Shown: positions 1-11,950 of the stretch, piece by piece
Layout of the letters: every line of letters starts with the position of its first letter
How positions within the stretch are numbered: the first letter of the stretch is position 1
NCBI GenBank assembly: GCA_022376515.1
Contig: WTXI01000311.1
Location: 1 to 37,500, forward strand
DNA length: 37,500 bases
Reading direction: 5' to 3'
Source of the DNA: Lactifluus volemus
Lineage: Eukaryota; Basidiomycota; Agaricomycetes; Russulales; Russulaceae
Translations under genes and position numbers: made by a program
The notes under the pieces: model-generated
Databases searched by the model: none
The model's input: only the letters and a program-made list of their open reading frames with translations
Told to the model about the DNA's origin: nothing

Positions 1-417
1 AGTCAACCACAATAGCGAACAGGATGGAGCATTTGCAGCAACCATATGTTGAGCGTGACATCTCCTAAGCGGAGATTGAAACGCGTATGCTAGCGGAGGT
101 GTTCCACACCTTCGAAAGCTCCAAAAGGAAAGAAATGATTAGAAATCCATGCCAGGAACTGTGACTGATGTGACTGAAACTGTTCAAAAGCCTACTTTTT
201 GGTATACCCCCAAACCGGCATCGCTCTGCCAATCGCACAGTTGGCTATACTCGATTTTTTACTACATGAAAGTCTAGATAAGAAGCATATATATACTGTA
301 GAGAAAGCCGAAGACCAGTAGTCATCAGCACCCACATTTCCGAGGCACAAATTCAAAATTTGTTCAAACACCTACTCGGTGATAGTAGTGGCCATCCCAT
401 CTTTGTCTCGGGAGAAT
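1..417. other. Left-edge sequence, no intact gene
   Basis: I see no complete gene. On the minus strand around 360-417 a short stretch resembles the TRWD-type motif that follows the DNA and H motifs in hAT transposases (it reads RWDGHYYHR), so the transposase to the right probably decays into this stretch. The rest is AT-rich with a TATA-like run near 286-297. Confidence 0.4.
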
Positions 418-2061
418 TCAACTCGGATGATTTTTTTCTAACTCGGGGTTATCGTCGATGCAAAGCTTGACACTACGCACAAACGATTCCCTTCTGGAGT
501 ACGATGACTGTATGTAGCGGATAAAGTCTGCAACATGTTTGATAGGATCGTCCTGCAGAGGGTCAAACTCATCATCTTGAGTACTTGCGGCGATGATGTG
601 GCCAGTGCAGATGTTAACAATGTGTGGGAAACACATGATGCGATGATTGCGATGATCGAATGCAACGTCACGCTCGACGCGTAATAATTCTTGCAGCTCT
701 TCCATGGCGGTCCCATTATTTGCGGCGTTGTCAAGAGTGAAATGACCGATCTAGTCATTTAAGTAAAGCTCTCGGTTTAATATACGGTCACATACCTTGA
801 GCGGGTCAATCTGAGCACGATCGATAAGAGATAGGATGGCATGAGCGATATTTTTACCCATATGTGCATCAGGAAGGTGGTGAAAGCCGATTAGAGCAGC
901 TTTCAAAACAAGAATATTGTTCTCCCGAGAAATCCAGTGCGATGTTAGAGTGAGATATGGCATCAAGTCTGCACTTGACCAGATATCGGCGGTGAAACTT
1001 ATCCGACCGCACGACCTGTTACAGCTCGACTAGGGCCGGGTCCCAACTAGGGTTCAAGAATTCCGATCTCTCCCAAGATCTAGGTTCAGGGTCACTCAAG
1101 GTGATGACGCGCAGAACCCTGTGGTGTTATAGCACAGCCACCAAGCTTCGATGGCCCTACTAGGGCGTATAGGAGGATAAGAGAAGAAGGGAAAAAGTAA
1201 AGGGGAGTTCTTGTTACTCAGGAGAGGGTGAAACAAGTCGATTGGAGTTAAAGCCGAAGCTGGGGTACAAGCTACCAGCTGAGGCCTACTTATACAGTGT
1301 ACGCTAATTGTTCTACCAAACTAGGGTGGACAATAAGCGAGGAGTCAAGACAATAGAACACGAGGACAATAGAGACTCAGAACAATAACACTGGACTAAC
1401 TGGGAGAGACAATAGCACAACTAGGACAATAAAACGGTCAGCACAATAGAGACAATGTGGACGGGACGTCATCAGGATGAGTAAGCGGGTTAGGAAAGCA
1501 TAGGGTCCAACGTGTCCTGCATTCCGTAACACGACCTCTATTTGGAGTAATGGGTCAGTGCTCCTGTCATCAAAGGAAATGACTAACAGCGAGTTCATTA
1601 CGCAAATTCTTGAACGCATTTGCCCATTCAATAGTAATTCGTTCGCACATTTTGTCGCGATGTGGGATGGTGCTAAGTTCAGGTCGCAGAACATAGCAAA
1701 TATCACGAAATTCGAGGCAATCAACAACGCGAAATGACTAAGTTTGAGATATAAGCTACTAACGGAAGTGAGACAGGACAACGCTCACCTGGTCATCTGC
1801 AATGATCCAGCGAGCAAGGTATCGGATGAATACGTCCGGAGTATAGGCCGGAAGCTGGCGCCCAGGTGAGTCTTTCTTGACGCCTCCCTTGTCCTGGTGC
1901 TCGAGAGACTTGAAGATAGGCCATTTGTACTTCTCGCGAGCTTCACAATACATGACGTTATGTTTGTTGTCCAGGTGTCTCTGAAGGTTAGTATTACCCG
2001 TGTTCGGGCCGTAGGAAGATGCCTTTTCTTCACTAAGGCCCTCCAGCCTGTTCAAGTTGTT
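418..2061 (-). pseudogene. hAT-family transposase, spliced, split by a solo LTR
   Basis: Minus-strand exons can be chained in phase: 2061-1789, 1737-1588, 1537-796 (containing an LTR) and 750-about 418. In order they show the end of a BED-type zinc finger (NTNLQRHLDNKH), the PDVFIRYLARWIIADDQ block, GRISFTADIW, LTLTSHWI, HMGKNIAHAI, HFTLDNAANN and the cysteine/histidine block RIMCFPHIVNI. This is the normal motif order of hAT DNA transposases, which cut and paste through an RNase H-like DDE domain. Removing the LTR and one 5-bp duplication restores a 222-nt exon without stops. The first exons of the BED finger are not clear, and the C-terminal dimerisation domain is not visible to the left, so this is a remnant or runs out of the window. 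Identity is secure; activity is unlikely. Confidence 0.85.
1017..1531 (-). mobile_element. Solo LTR, family A (515 bp)
   Basis: Bounded by TGTTACAG at the left and CCGTAACA at the right, flanked by a perfect 5-bp duplication CGACC at 1012-1016 and 1532-1536. It matches 28558-29073 closely and 29280-29795 in inverse orientation, the latter being the 5' LTR of the gypsy element here. Read in its transcription sense it lies on the minus strand. It is more diverged than the other two copies, so probably older. It sits inside a hAT exon. A single LTR with an intact target duplication is the usual product of recombination between two LTRs. Confidence 0.92.
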
Positions 2062-2641
2062 CTGTCAAATCACACCAATGACAAAGGACGCGTTACTTAC
2101 AAACTTGAGCTAGTGGGCCATTACTTCGTATGGCATTTCCGAGTTCTCTCATATATATATTGAAACTATCATATGTACTGCCAAAATGATAGTTAGCTTT
2201 GGTTGTAGGGTATTCTGTGTATACAAACAACATCAAAAACGTACTACATTATTTCTACACTGTGTCATGTTTAAACGAGAACGTGTCCAGAATTAAATAA
2301 ACCTTCGATTTCAATTACTCAACATGAATAATATGTTTTATCATACGACAAGTGGATCCATTGGTAGATTGTCTAACTTCGTTGAGCTTTATTACTGGAT
2401 CATTTACATCGCAATGACAGGCCAGACGGATCATCCTATTATTTGACATTGCGGAACTGTCCCATGACGTGCAGTACTTTTTATACTATGCTAATGAAGA
2501 GTAAACATGAAACAACGGTTCAAATCCCGCGATGGTGGGATGACGATATCAAGGACAATTTGGGCTTCGAAATTTGTTAACCCCCCCCCCCCCCCTTCTT
2601 CGACGTACGGATTATCCATTAATAGTTTTCAACACTTTATT
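2062..2641. other. Spacer between hAT and Helitron
   Basis: No convincing gene. It holds one arm (2183-2230) of a 48-bp inverted repeat whose partner is at 14417-14464, and a run of 16 C at about 2581-2596. The 3' terminus of the Helitron should lie here, but I could not identify a CTRR end with its hairpin. Confidence 0.4.
2183..2230 (+). repeat. 48-bp inverted repeat, left arm
   Basis: This stretch, containing GGTTGTAGGGTATTCTG, is the reverse complement of 14417-14464 with two mismatches by eye. The arms bracket the Helitron, gene C and the MITE (12.3 kb). No other copy was noticed in the window. Confidence 0.8.
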
Positions 2642-5032
2642 TTAGACAATATACATATCACAAACATATATTGCCAAAATAGAATCGGTTACAGGAACTG
2701 AAGATATATTCGTCGGCTCATGAATCAATCGACTTCCTGTAAATATTCCGTCGTGAAACCATATCATTCCATTATTAGTTATAATCCTTGACGTGAAGTG
2801 TTCACACGAAAAGTAGATTACACCATGCAAATTGTACTGGCAAAATGAACCACTCGCTTCGATATTCAAAACGATGTCTAATGCACGTAGTCCTCCCCAT
2901 AATTCAATTGCTAGTATAGGTGGGTGAAATATAAACGAAAATGAACGGATCAAAGTTTCGCCGCATCCATGACATACAGAAGACGACGGGGTAATAAAGT
3001 TATCCATATATTGTTGTACGGAATAATGTGCGGGTGCAGCATGCGTCATAATCTCGCACGAATTAGACGAGCGTTCATCCCTGTCCACTTCATGGTTATT
3101 AGGACACATAATGAGTGACTTCATAACAGGGAACGGAGAAATTAACAAACGATTCATGACAGCATGCACACTTGTATAACGTCCAAACGCAAATTCACCA
3201 TCTAATCGCGCAAACCGATGCCTCATGAGATCCCGTATCTCCTCTAAATTATAAAAGCTCATTCCCATATGATAATGAATACGTGATTCAAACGCAGTAA
3301 TCAAAAAATCAAGATGTTCATTGCCCAGTTCATTCCACGCACGCGATATTCTCTCTGGGTTTTCACGCCAAACATTGAAGAGTATTGTAAGTATTGCATC
3401 ATACGCACAGCTATTATTCCGCCATTGCGAACCAACCGGAACAAATGATTCTGAAGACACATAGTTTTCCGTATCGGATATACTTCCTTTGATCCTTTTC
3501 GTACATATTTGTGATGCGTCAGAATCGATAGACTGTCGCCTTTTAATATTCTTTTGTCCGTTGGCACTCAAATCGTATATTGAAGGTTGTTTGACATTCT
3601 CCACTGTCACCGATGCAGACGTAACCATTCTCCCTTCATGTACAACGCCTTCCAATGATTCTGATTTATTTTTCACTGACAGAGATCTTATAATTTTCCA
3701 TTTGATTTCTCCATTATGTGACTCATCACATTCGAAAAACGGATCGCGTTTATTCCACCTCAGAGCTTTGTGTAATTTACACGGCATATAGTGTGAACCT
3801 CTTTCTTCCCTAAAGAGAGCAATGAGTGTCTTCCTACGGTCTGCCATTGCAACTTTTAATGGCAATTTGTTTTCAAAACGTAGCATTGTAATATCATCAA
3901 GAAGTTCAAGTTCGTGAAATTCTTGTCGCAAAGCCCCCGAAGCCCCCCCCGTGATTTTAGAGAGGTGGAATCCACCTAATATCAAAGTTCCTGCGGCACT
4001 CGTTCCACGCGAAAGCACAGTGTAATATCCCTGATGTGTTCGCGTATATCTCAAGTCTACCACGTTGTCCACCCGTGTTTTTCCTTGAGAAGCATAATCG
4101 GTCATACCGAAATTGGGCAACACATCAGGCTGCGAACGTGATATACCGATAGAAGAATCATCTGGCAAATGACAAGTAGTAGTAATACTATTCTTAGTCA
4201 ACGGAACGACATTTAACGGGAGACCATCGAGCTTCACGTCAAGCGGTGGATCCTTGAGTTGGACAAAAAGTGTATCTAATGTGTTGATACCGTTTATCAA
4301 TTGTGACTGCCACCCGTACACAAACGCTTCTTGTCCCTTCGTGATGCAAAGTTCTGTTGCAATATTATTTCTTATCATGACAGGCATTCCTACGCAAAGC
4401 GACAATTTTCCAGGTATAAGTTTTGTATTTGCACAAGGTGGTTGATCCCACAAAACCCTCTGAAGATCTGGCGTAATTTTCCCATCATAGGCCCCTTTTG
4501 ATCTGGACTTTACTCTTATGTTCCTCTTCTTACATTTAACGTCTTTTACATCATCTGAAGGTAGTGAATCTATAGAAAAAAAGTCCACCAATTTCTGATT
4601 TGACTCTTCTGCAAATCGTAGCGAACCCAACCGATTAATCTCGTCCTTTAGTGCATTTAGGCACGTAATTATTGACACGTTTCGAAAATGATCATCATTT
4701 ATCGAAGCTTTGCCAGGTAGATTACTCGAAACACGAGATCTAAGAAAGGTAATATCAGCTGGTGTACACGCTTTATATCGCATATTGGAAAGGGCTTCGT
4801 GGAAGGCACTATCTTCGACAGATTCAACACGCTGCCTCATATTTTGGCGCAAAATAACCACCGTCGTGACTTGATGCCATAGAGCCTTACCAATTGCAGC
4901 CTGTTGGTCCTTCAATGCTGTCGCAATCTTGCCTGCGGTTCGACTGTAAAGCGAAGTATATTCGCCACCAATTGCAGGTGGTAGTTGAGCAAAGTCACCT
5001 GCGAAGATCATATTCATCCCTCCAAATGGCAT
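2642..5032 (-). pseudogene. Helitron helicase C-terminal half plus USP-like protease domain
   Basis: The piece opens with FGGMNMIFAGDFAQLPP, the PIF1 motif that follows Walker B, and continues through later helicase motifs such as TDYASQGKT and YTVLSRGTS (about 4010-4110). After a basic, low-complexity linker (about 3480-3750) comes a separate domain. It begins QWRNNSCAYDAIL (Cys codon at 3407-3409) and later has paired cysteines (CHGCGET) and a His box CEHFTSR followed by WFHDG (about 2750-2805). This is the catalytic Cys/His layout of ubiquitin-specific proteases (C19-like), not the OTU fold often quoted for Helentrons. It is joined to the upstream piece by a 1-nt frameshift inside an overlap at 5014-5032. 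Confidence 0.8.
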
Positions 5033-7063
5033 GTCGGATTATTTAATACGCGTGCCAACCTTTCACTGATAAGATACATATCTCTACACGACAACATAGA
5101 AACTTCATCCAAGAAAATATATTGAACACCTACTAATCTAGTTTTTATCTGCGAGAGCTGTACGTTAGATGACCGGTTGCCATCTGAGCTGATACCGAGT
5201 ACAGAATGATAAGTAGAACCTCCCAATAAAGCAGCGGCACTTCCGGTTGGGGCCAATATAAGAAGGCGATACAACTCATTTCTTCGTGAAAAGAATTCTG
5301 AGATAGCACGAAGTACCTGCGATTTTCCAGTACCTGCCATTCCACCGATGTACATCTTTAATTGTCCAAATTCGGGTCCACAGGAATGATTAACGATGAT
5401 ATGAAACGCACGACCCTGTTCTGTATTCAATTTGAAGGATGTCTCTATTTCTTCAATCGTATGACGCCATTCTCTTGATTCGTACGCACAAGATAAATAA
5501 GATTTGTCAACAATATGCACTTCATTAGGTATAAACCGTGAATTCACTACACAGGCCGTAGAGGAAGCATTTGAAGTAACTGGCATGTTTCGTGAACGAA
5601 CATCGATAACCTCAGCACGTTTTTCCGCAACAACCCTTTTCCACACCGCACCATTCTGCTTAATTTCAGGAGGAGTGCGATTGCTATTTATAATGAAAGC
5701 CATCGAACCAGGGATGTGTGCCGTCCATCCAAGATCTCGAAGTGTCGACCTCATTTCAGACATGAGTATACACCAACCCCGTTCCCGTTTACCCAATACG
5801 TCCGACAGATTACCAAGGTCTTTCCCAAGCATATTATCATCACATATATCGGCTTCGGTAACCCCTGCTATATTTTCGTTCATATCTCGTATTCCTTCGA
5901 CATATTCTTCCTCCCATGAACTGACACCAAACTCTTCCTTACTCAATTGTGCATGGAAGTCATCTCTTGCATCAAGACACTCGTATCTTATGTTCATATT
6001 CTTCATAATCTCTCTATGCCTGTCAGCGAACGAGTAAGTGCTAAACGCATCGTCCCACGACTGCTCCCGTGTTTTCAAATCTAATCCTGATCGCCAAGGT
6101 TTAAACAACGTCATCATGGTACTACAATAAAATTCGCGGTCGCCTTGATCATATCTAGGGAGAGTCGGTCCAGCAAAGTTAGGAATTTTCTCTTTATCAA
6201 CGATACAACATCTAGTACCATGAGTATTCGCGAGTGGATGTTCGGGAAGGAACGGATACATCTTCGAACAGTTACTCTCGACACCTATATCAGGGCACGA
6301 GGATTGACGCACACGATCGGGAGGACCGGAAGATTTCATTCCTTCCGTTTTCATGGTATTGGGTACATGCCTTTTTGGCAACTTTATTCGTTCGCATCTC
6401 GCAATCCAATCATACAAAGTCATATCACCAAGAGCCTCAGACCTGTATACATAGTCGTCAACTACCGAAAGACCAATAATTTTGTCTTCGCATTTGAAGA
6501 TTGCAACCTGTTCCTTTGACAACTGAGATTTAACAGAATTAGTGTTCATGGCTGATCCCAGTATATCTTCCACATTAGAACCCATAGACACGATTTCCAT
6601 ATTTTCACTGTGTCCAGACGATTCTTGTAACGACCAAGGCTTCCTAGTGGCGTTAACGAAAGATGTCCAATAAAGTACACGAAACTTATGGCTTTTGTAA
6701 TGGTCTGGATTTCCCAACAGATACATACATATCATTGGACTACCCATTTCCATCTTTGCACTGAGTGAGTTCACTATCTTTGTCAACAACTTCCGAGCCT
6801 TTTCTATACTAGAATCACTACCATTTACCACATCAGGATTTCTTTCAAATATAGATCGTATCGTGTCAAATACCGCATATGTTTTCAAAGGAGCCTTCGT
6901 CACATAATTTGTAACATACAACAGCACGGATTTTATCGCAGTACCTGATCGGAGACTGGTAACATCCGTATTACACCTAAAGAGATACGTGACTATATAA
7001 GAGAATGTGTTTAGCCATTGCTCTGACTTCTTCAGGAATATACTGCCGGTTACTGGGTCTATT
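5014..7063 (-). pseudogene. Helitron Rep tyrosine motif and PIF1 helicase N-terminal half
   Basis: Reading leftward from the LTR junction the frame gives PVTGSIFLKKSEQWLN, then FRCNTDVTSL and LLYVTNYVTKAPL (6890-6930), the two-tyrosine motif of Helitron Rep. The helicase follows with Walker A GGMAGTGKS (about 5325-5350) and Walker B FLDEVSM (about 5100). This is the ATP-binding core of the PIF1 superfamily 1B helicase that drives rolling-circle transposition. The frame closes at 5014, one base out of register with the next piece. Confidence 0.85.
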
Positions 7064-8000
7064 TGTTACGGTTATGCGGGCCGCCCGGCCCATTTCTTAC
7101 TGTTTTCCGTCTGATTTTCGACTTGTGTTGTGACCTAGGATCCCTTTCCTTGGCCAGCCCCCTTCTGTTCCGCTTCTAGGGGCTGTGCGTCGCTGTTTTG
7201 GACGTGTATTTGACTCAGGGATCATGACTCAAATCTTGAGTCAGCGTTCTTGACTCAGATCTTGAGTCAGACGCACTGAGTCAGTTCTTGAGTCATCAGA
7301 ACTGACTCAGGTCCTTAGTCAATAGTCTTGACTTCGCTACTGTACTGTGACCTTTGTAGGATAGTTGGCTGGCCCTCTGTACGCATAAATAGGGCCCTGT
7401 AGACAAGCTAAAGCCCCAGCTTCAGCTTCGTCTAGAATCGCAGTTCGTTGTCTCCTGCTCACACTCGCATCGCATCTTCCTCCTCTACTTGTTCATCCCC
7501 TCTTCGTACCTTGATCTAGGTACCTCGCACCACGATCAGACATCTGTGAATTTGTTCCATTTCCTCTGGAACAAGCTCCCAGACGCCTGAACCCTAATAC
7601 GAACGCGCTGAGAGAAGTAGTTCCCACTTCTCACACCGCGTCCGCCCTCGAACCTTAGTTCAACCTCTCACGAGTGTCCTTGGAAGGCGAGCATCCCTTG
7701 CGCTCCAATTACACTCGCGCCCGTGTTGCGGTTGAACCTACACATCGTCATTAGCCCATCTGCCACCATCTATCCTCTTTAGGAACGGTAACTCCGACCA
7801 TCGCGTGCGCCGGCCCGTACTAACCGCCTCACGCGATACGAACACCCAGAGCTCGCACAGTCAAGTCTACTCCTTCTGGGACCTTGTCTGCGCGTGCTAG
7901 AATCGATTATTTGGTGTTGCTAGTCTTGTCCGACTCGCCACAGTCAATAGCCAACCAGAACAACGCTCACTTCGAGCCGCGGTCCCTGCGAACCGTGACA
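7064..8000 (+). mobile_element. Solo LTR, family D (937 bp) inside the Helitron
   Basis: Starts TGTTACGG and ends CCGTGACA, flanked by a perfect CTATT duplication (7059-7063 and 8001-8005). A TATA-like ATAAATA at 7385-7391 and a CAGCTTCAGC-type leader about 30 nt downstream put transcription on the plus strand. It interrupts the Rep domain just upstream of the tyrosine motif. It is a different family from the three family-A copies but shares their ends and leader style, so it probably comes from a related gypsy chromovirus. No internal domain remains. Confidence 0.92.
7211..7309 (+). promoter_or_regulatory. Periodic array of eight TGA[C/G]TCA (bZIP/Gcn4-type) sites
   Basis: Perfect 7-mers start at 7211, 7225, 7237, 7251, 7263, 7277, 7289 and 7303, with start-to-start steps of 14, 12, 14, 12, 14, 12 and 14. 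Degenerate sites continue the phase at 7315 (TTAGTCA) and 7329 (TGACTTC). TGACTCA is the established recognition site of the fungal Gcn4/CpcA/Cpc-1 bZIP activators and of AP-1. The array lies in the U3 part of the LTR, 75-175 bp before the TATA-like box, where an enhancer would be expected. Confidence 0.8.
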
Positions 8001-8041
8001 CTATTTCAGAACAAACATATGTAGAGCGTGGAAATCTCGCT

Positions 8042-8623
8042 TTACACGTTATCAAGACAGCCCTTGAATGCACGTCCCTTATTCTGAGAACCGTCTTTAT
8101 TCCTAGTACTCAAACATTTGTGTACATTTGATCTAAATAACAATGCGTTCACCACTGAACGGAATCGCGACCACCAAGAACGCAAATCAATGCATTTGTC
8201 ACAATTACCACAATTAATGTTCGAGCAAAGCGTTGGTGGTGTTTCAGGCAATGTTTCAGTAGGATCGAGGTAATGTTTCGATGTCGACGAGTGTCGCATT
8301 TCAGCATCCACCTCACTCATATTAGCAGATATGAAATCACCAGCATGCACACCTTCTAGATATGCTATCAGCCGCTCTTTGAACTTGGACGATGGATCAA
8401 GAATTCGTTGACGCATTTCATCAGGGGACAGAGTTCCACGTATCCATATAAGCATATGTAAATGTAGAGACAACCTGCCTTGTTGCTCTACTGTACCGTA
8501 GAAGGCAGACGCATCACCATAAAGACCATTTCTTTTCTTACCAAAGCCTAATACGTGTTTAATAAACAAATTGACCATGAAATGAAAGAACCTAGCACAC
8601 GCGACAGGATTATTTGCAATCAA
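8042..8623 (-). pseudogene. Helitron Rep domain, HUH part
   Basis: Shows NNPVACARFFHF at its start and LHLHMLIWIRG (about 8440-8475), the metal-binding HxH motif of Helitron Rep endonucleases, then a run of cysteines (CSNINCGNCDKC). Its stop at 8042 follows a 1-nt frameshift: the adjacent frame reads CKARFPR and continues through the target duplication into the piece beyond the LTR. Upstream the frame is lost near a run of six A at about 8669-8674. Confidence 0.85.
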
Positions 8624-8642
8624 ACGAAAACGCTCATCGTTG

Positions 8643-11033
8643 TTACACCAAGGTTGACGTCGAACCGTTTTTTATCGTCAGCGAAATATAAACATATGGA
8701 TGCTTATTGTCTGCCGGTGAAAGTGTGATATACCAGATCGGGGCACCCATATATGCAATCAATGACCAAATCTCGCTACGCATATATTTTTTTGAAGTTA
8801 TCGATCCCTGCACTCTACCGTTTATGTGATCAAGATTTTGAACAATTTGAAAACACGATTTTTCGTCGTCAGTCGATGGCTTCACACATTCGCCTTCTGA
8901 GAGGCGTTTGGATATTGATGCAAGCGTGTCTTGATTGACGGACAACAATCTATTCGCAATGTCGTAGAATTTTGAAGAGTCTGCAAGAAGGAAACTAGCC
9001 GACGTTGCTGCCTTGAGTTGCTGATGACTGAATGCAACAAATGGAAAAGTGGGATCACGTTGGAATCGTTTGTCATGATACATTAATAAATGGTATTTGT
9101 GAGCTTTATCAGACAAATCAGTTGTACCTATTCCGCCGAGCCCATAAGGGAAGAGCCAAGGGAAAACTTGAGGATATAATCCCGGATTGTTATAAATTGA
9201 TTTTGAAGATGCGCTGTGTGAGATGGCAAGTGCGCCGCCACCATTACTCCAGTGCATCAAGGCGATGCCCTTTAACGCTTCAACTGACATCGTTTCGTAT
9301 TGGTCACCCATTAAGCCATGTACAACAAAAGGACATTCACCATCTTCTACACCTTCTTCCACTCCATTGTCAAACGAACTTGTACCCTCTTCTAATTTAG
9401 TTGTCAGAGAATGTCGATATTCGATTGAGACCGGTGGAACACTTTCAGGATATCTAGCAAGCTCATCATATGCAATATCGATATCTGCATAATACATGTT
9501 GTTCAGTTTCAACCATTCAAGTGCACGTGCTACAAAAGAACGTCTCACCAACAAAGGTGTACAGGCATAATCCCTTTCAGTAGGTGAACATGGTCCCGTG
9601 AACAAAATAGCCAAAATTTCTTCTACATCTTCAACGGGGGGGGGCAAGCTATGGTAAACCTTAGGCACAGGTGACTCGAACGCGATTACATGAGATGTCA
9701 TCTTCTTTAGTCCCGACGCAGCGACACGTACAAAACAGCTATTAACACGGACCCGCGCGATTAACATACGTTCGACAAATTTTAAACTAGAGAGCTCTTC
9801 AGGAATTGCACCGAGCCACAGACCATTAGCCAACGCATTCCGAGGAATCTTCCCTTGACGTACGCACTTTCGACATTTTTCACATATTGAATCACACGTG
9901 AAATCCAACACGGGACCTTTAAACTCTTGAATAGGTGTAATCGATTCTTTCCTCTCAAGCCTAGTGACACCTTCAGCGTTTAAAACATGCAGATACTGTT
10001 TCATATGCTTCAGTCTAGAAAGCGTAGAAGTCAGCGTCAGCTGACCGCAAACGGCACAACCAGCCTCCTCAACGTTCACAGCTGAAGAATCATTGCAAAA
10101 TTCGCGAGCGATATCAGATATTAACTCCCTACACGGGGGTGGCGGAGGGAAGGGTGTTTTCTCTCTCTCGGATAGATGTGTACGCTCAAGATCGTCACAC
10201 AGATCTTTCGTGCACATGTTCAAGGAGTTAATCTCCGTAGCATTTAGCTCTTCACCGACACTAATCTCTTTCAATTTTCTCTTTGCACCCCTGTTACGAA
10301 CTAGTTTACTCTTAGTAACAGAAAATACAGTAACCATCGTCATGCAAGCGTCACAATAATGATCCTTGAAATAAGACACAATGACAGACTTAGAATCATG
10401 CGAAGAAAGGTCTAAGTTGTGAAGTTTGCCAACACTCAACAATGTTTTCACGGACAGATGCGCAACAATATTTCTAATAGGTATACACGTTTGAACAAAA
10501 TCCTCACTATTATAATCGCGGTTGTCATACATTCCATGCGCAACGAAATTAAACGCGTTTTCTGTATCCCGTACAATTCCCCTAATAATATACGGTCCGA
10601 CTTCTGTAAAACTGAACTCATGCGGTCGTCCTCCCCCATAGATCTCGTATACGTGACGAACATCGCCAAACCCATCACCCAAAGTATAGTTCGGCTCACA
10701 ATACGAAAATATATTAAAAACGAGTCTCAGAAATATACCCGCGATAGCATACAAACAGATACGGAGTAACACAAGAATGTGCGAACAAACCGATGCAATT
10801 GTAATGCAAACAATTAATGCAATCGAATGCTCAGGAAACGAAATAAACAGGCATTCGTATGCCCATGGATACGCATTTTCATAGAGACACCCCACAGCGA
10901 CAGAGGCGGCGATAAAGAAACTCAGATACGAGTGGTATCTAACATGGACAAAGTCCATTTTTATTGCAACGCCTAATTTTTGACACAGCATAACAGCTGT
11001 TAGTTGTGAACTGACAAGCAGAAACACACACAC
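8643..11033 (-). pseudogene. Helitron N-terminal region
   Basis: Contains a Cys-rich patch (CAVCGQL and CEKCRKC), then NALANGLWLGAIPEEL and RMLIARVRVN (about 9720-9840), typical of the domain preceding Rep in fungal Helitron helicases (DUF6570-like), and later the Helitron_like_N region ending in GAPIWYITLSPAD. The first 110 or so residues are unusually hydrophobic and may not be translated, so the true start is uncertain and may lie near 10700 or follow an intron. The frame ends at 8643 just after a 1-nt shift near 8697, where the neighbouring frame gives CLYFADD. Confidence 0.8.
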
Positions 11034-11950
11034 ACACGTCTCAACGCAACTGTTTAGAAGAGTTACGTCATGATTCTACAATGACATTTTCATTAGAAAC
11101 ATCACGACCAGCGATGTACAATACTCACTTTTTTATGGTCTCGACAGACCAAACCATACGATGCATTGCAATATACGTTTGTCGTGTTCAATAGCGAACG
11201 AAACCTGTTCCGATACATATCACCAAAAGTAAATAAAACATATAAAGCGCATTCTCAATGAGTAATAGTTCACGCACATTGTAGCAGCGACGGTAGCAGT
11301 TTTTGCAAGGTATACATCAAAAGGCAACACCCACATGGCAGCCAATGAGCAGACGCAGAAGGCAAAGTGAGCAAACATGAGACAGAATCTCGACATGCCA
11401 ACAGAACACTGCAAGTTCGATAAATGAATAGAGTCAACACAGATGATCGCAGAGACTACGAATAAGGACTACTAATGCGAAGAGTTAAATGTGTCGATCG
11501 GCCTTACAGATCTTTCGTTCACGCAATTAATCGTGCATTAGAACGACGCAAATCACATATAGAAGAGCCATCGGAAATCTTAACACAATGCGACAGACCA
11601 GTATAGGGTTCGTGATACGATTACTCCTTACGCAATTATTTCTAACAACGACGTCTGTCAGATCATCTGTTATGTCGGTGGTTTAATCAAGTTTCCATTT
11701 AAAGTAATAATCTTAACGCATTTGACTCGTCCATCATTTCATCCGCATACGGCTTTATTCTCGTCGAATCGAATTCCACTTATAAAAAATAAACCAAAAA
11801 AGAAATAAAGAACTTTTTTTTTTTTCCTATTTGTCGTTTTTTTTTGTTTCATTCTTCGTTAGGGGGTATGAGGAAATGAGTTGATGATGATAGAGATAGT
11901 TGTTTCGTGACAATTCTGTTTTAATTGCGTTTTGCTGACGTCGCATATAG
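11034..11950. other. Non-coding stretch right of the Helitron
   Basis: No convincing gene. It is AT-rich with long T and A runs (about 11785-11850) and several short hydrophobic minus-strand frames that look fortuitous. The Helitron 5' terminus or promoter should be here but no terminal motif was recognised. Confidence 0.4.

Larger units (their letters stand above)
2642..11033 (-). mobile_element. Helitron (autonomous type, degenerate), coding part
   Basis: One Rep/helicase gene on the minus strand in four open pieces (11033-8643, 8623-8042, about 7063-5014 and 5032-2642) plus an LTR insertion at 7064-8000. Domain order is Helitron N-terminal region, HUH Rep with HLHM and YVTNY, PIF1-type helicase, then a cysteine-protease-like tail, which fits rolling-circle Helitrons of fungi. 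The pieces are joined by 1-nt frameshifts near 8697, 8670, 8050 and 5030. Exact element termini were not found. Confidence 0.85.

Noticed and set aside
2581..2596. Poly-C run as a retrotransposon tail
   Set aside because: No element body ends there; it is more likely a simple repeat or an assembly-prone homopolymer.
2642..3450. OTU protease domain in the Helitron
   Set aside because: The Cys box NNSCAYD and the later HFTSR/HDG box fit the USP order better; OTU signatures (DGxC) are absent.
8753..10769. Plus-strand frames across the Helitron region
   Set aside because: They overlap the recognisable Rep domain on the minus strand, are short, and show no family motifs; shadows.
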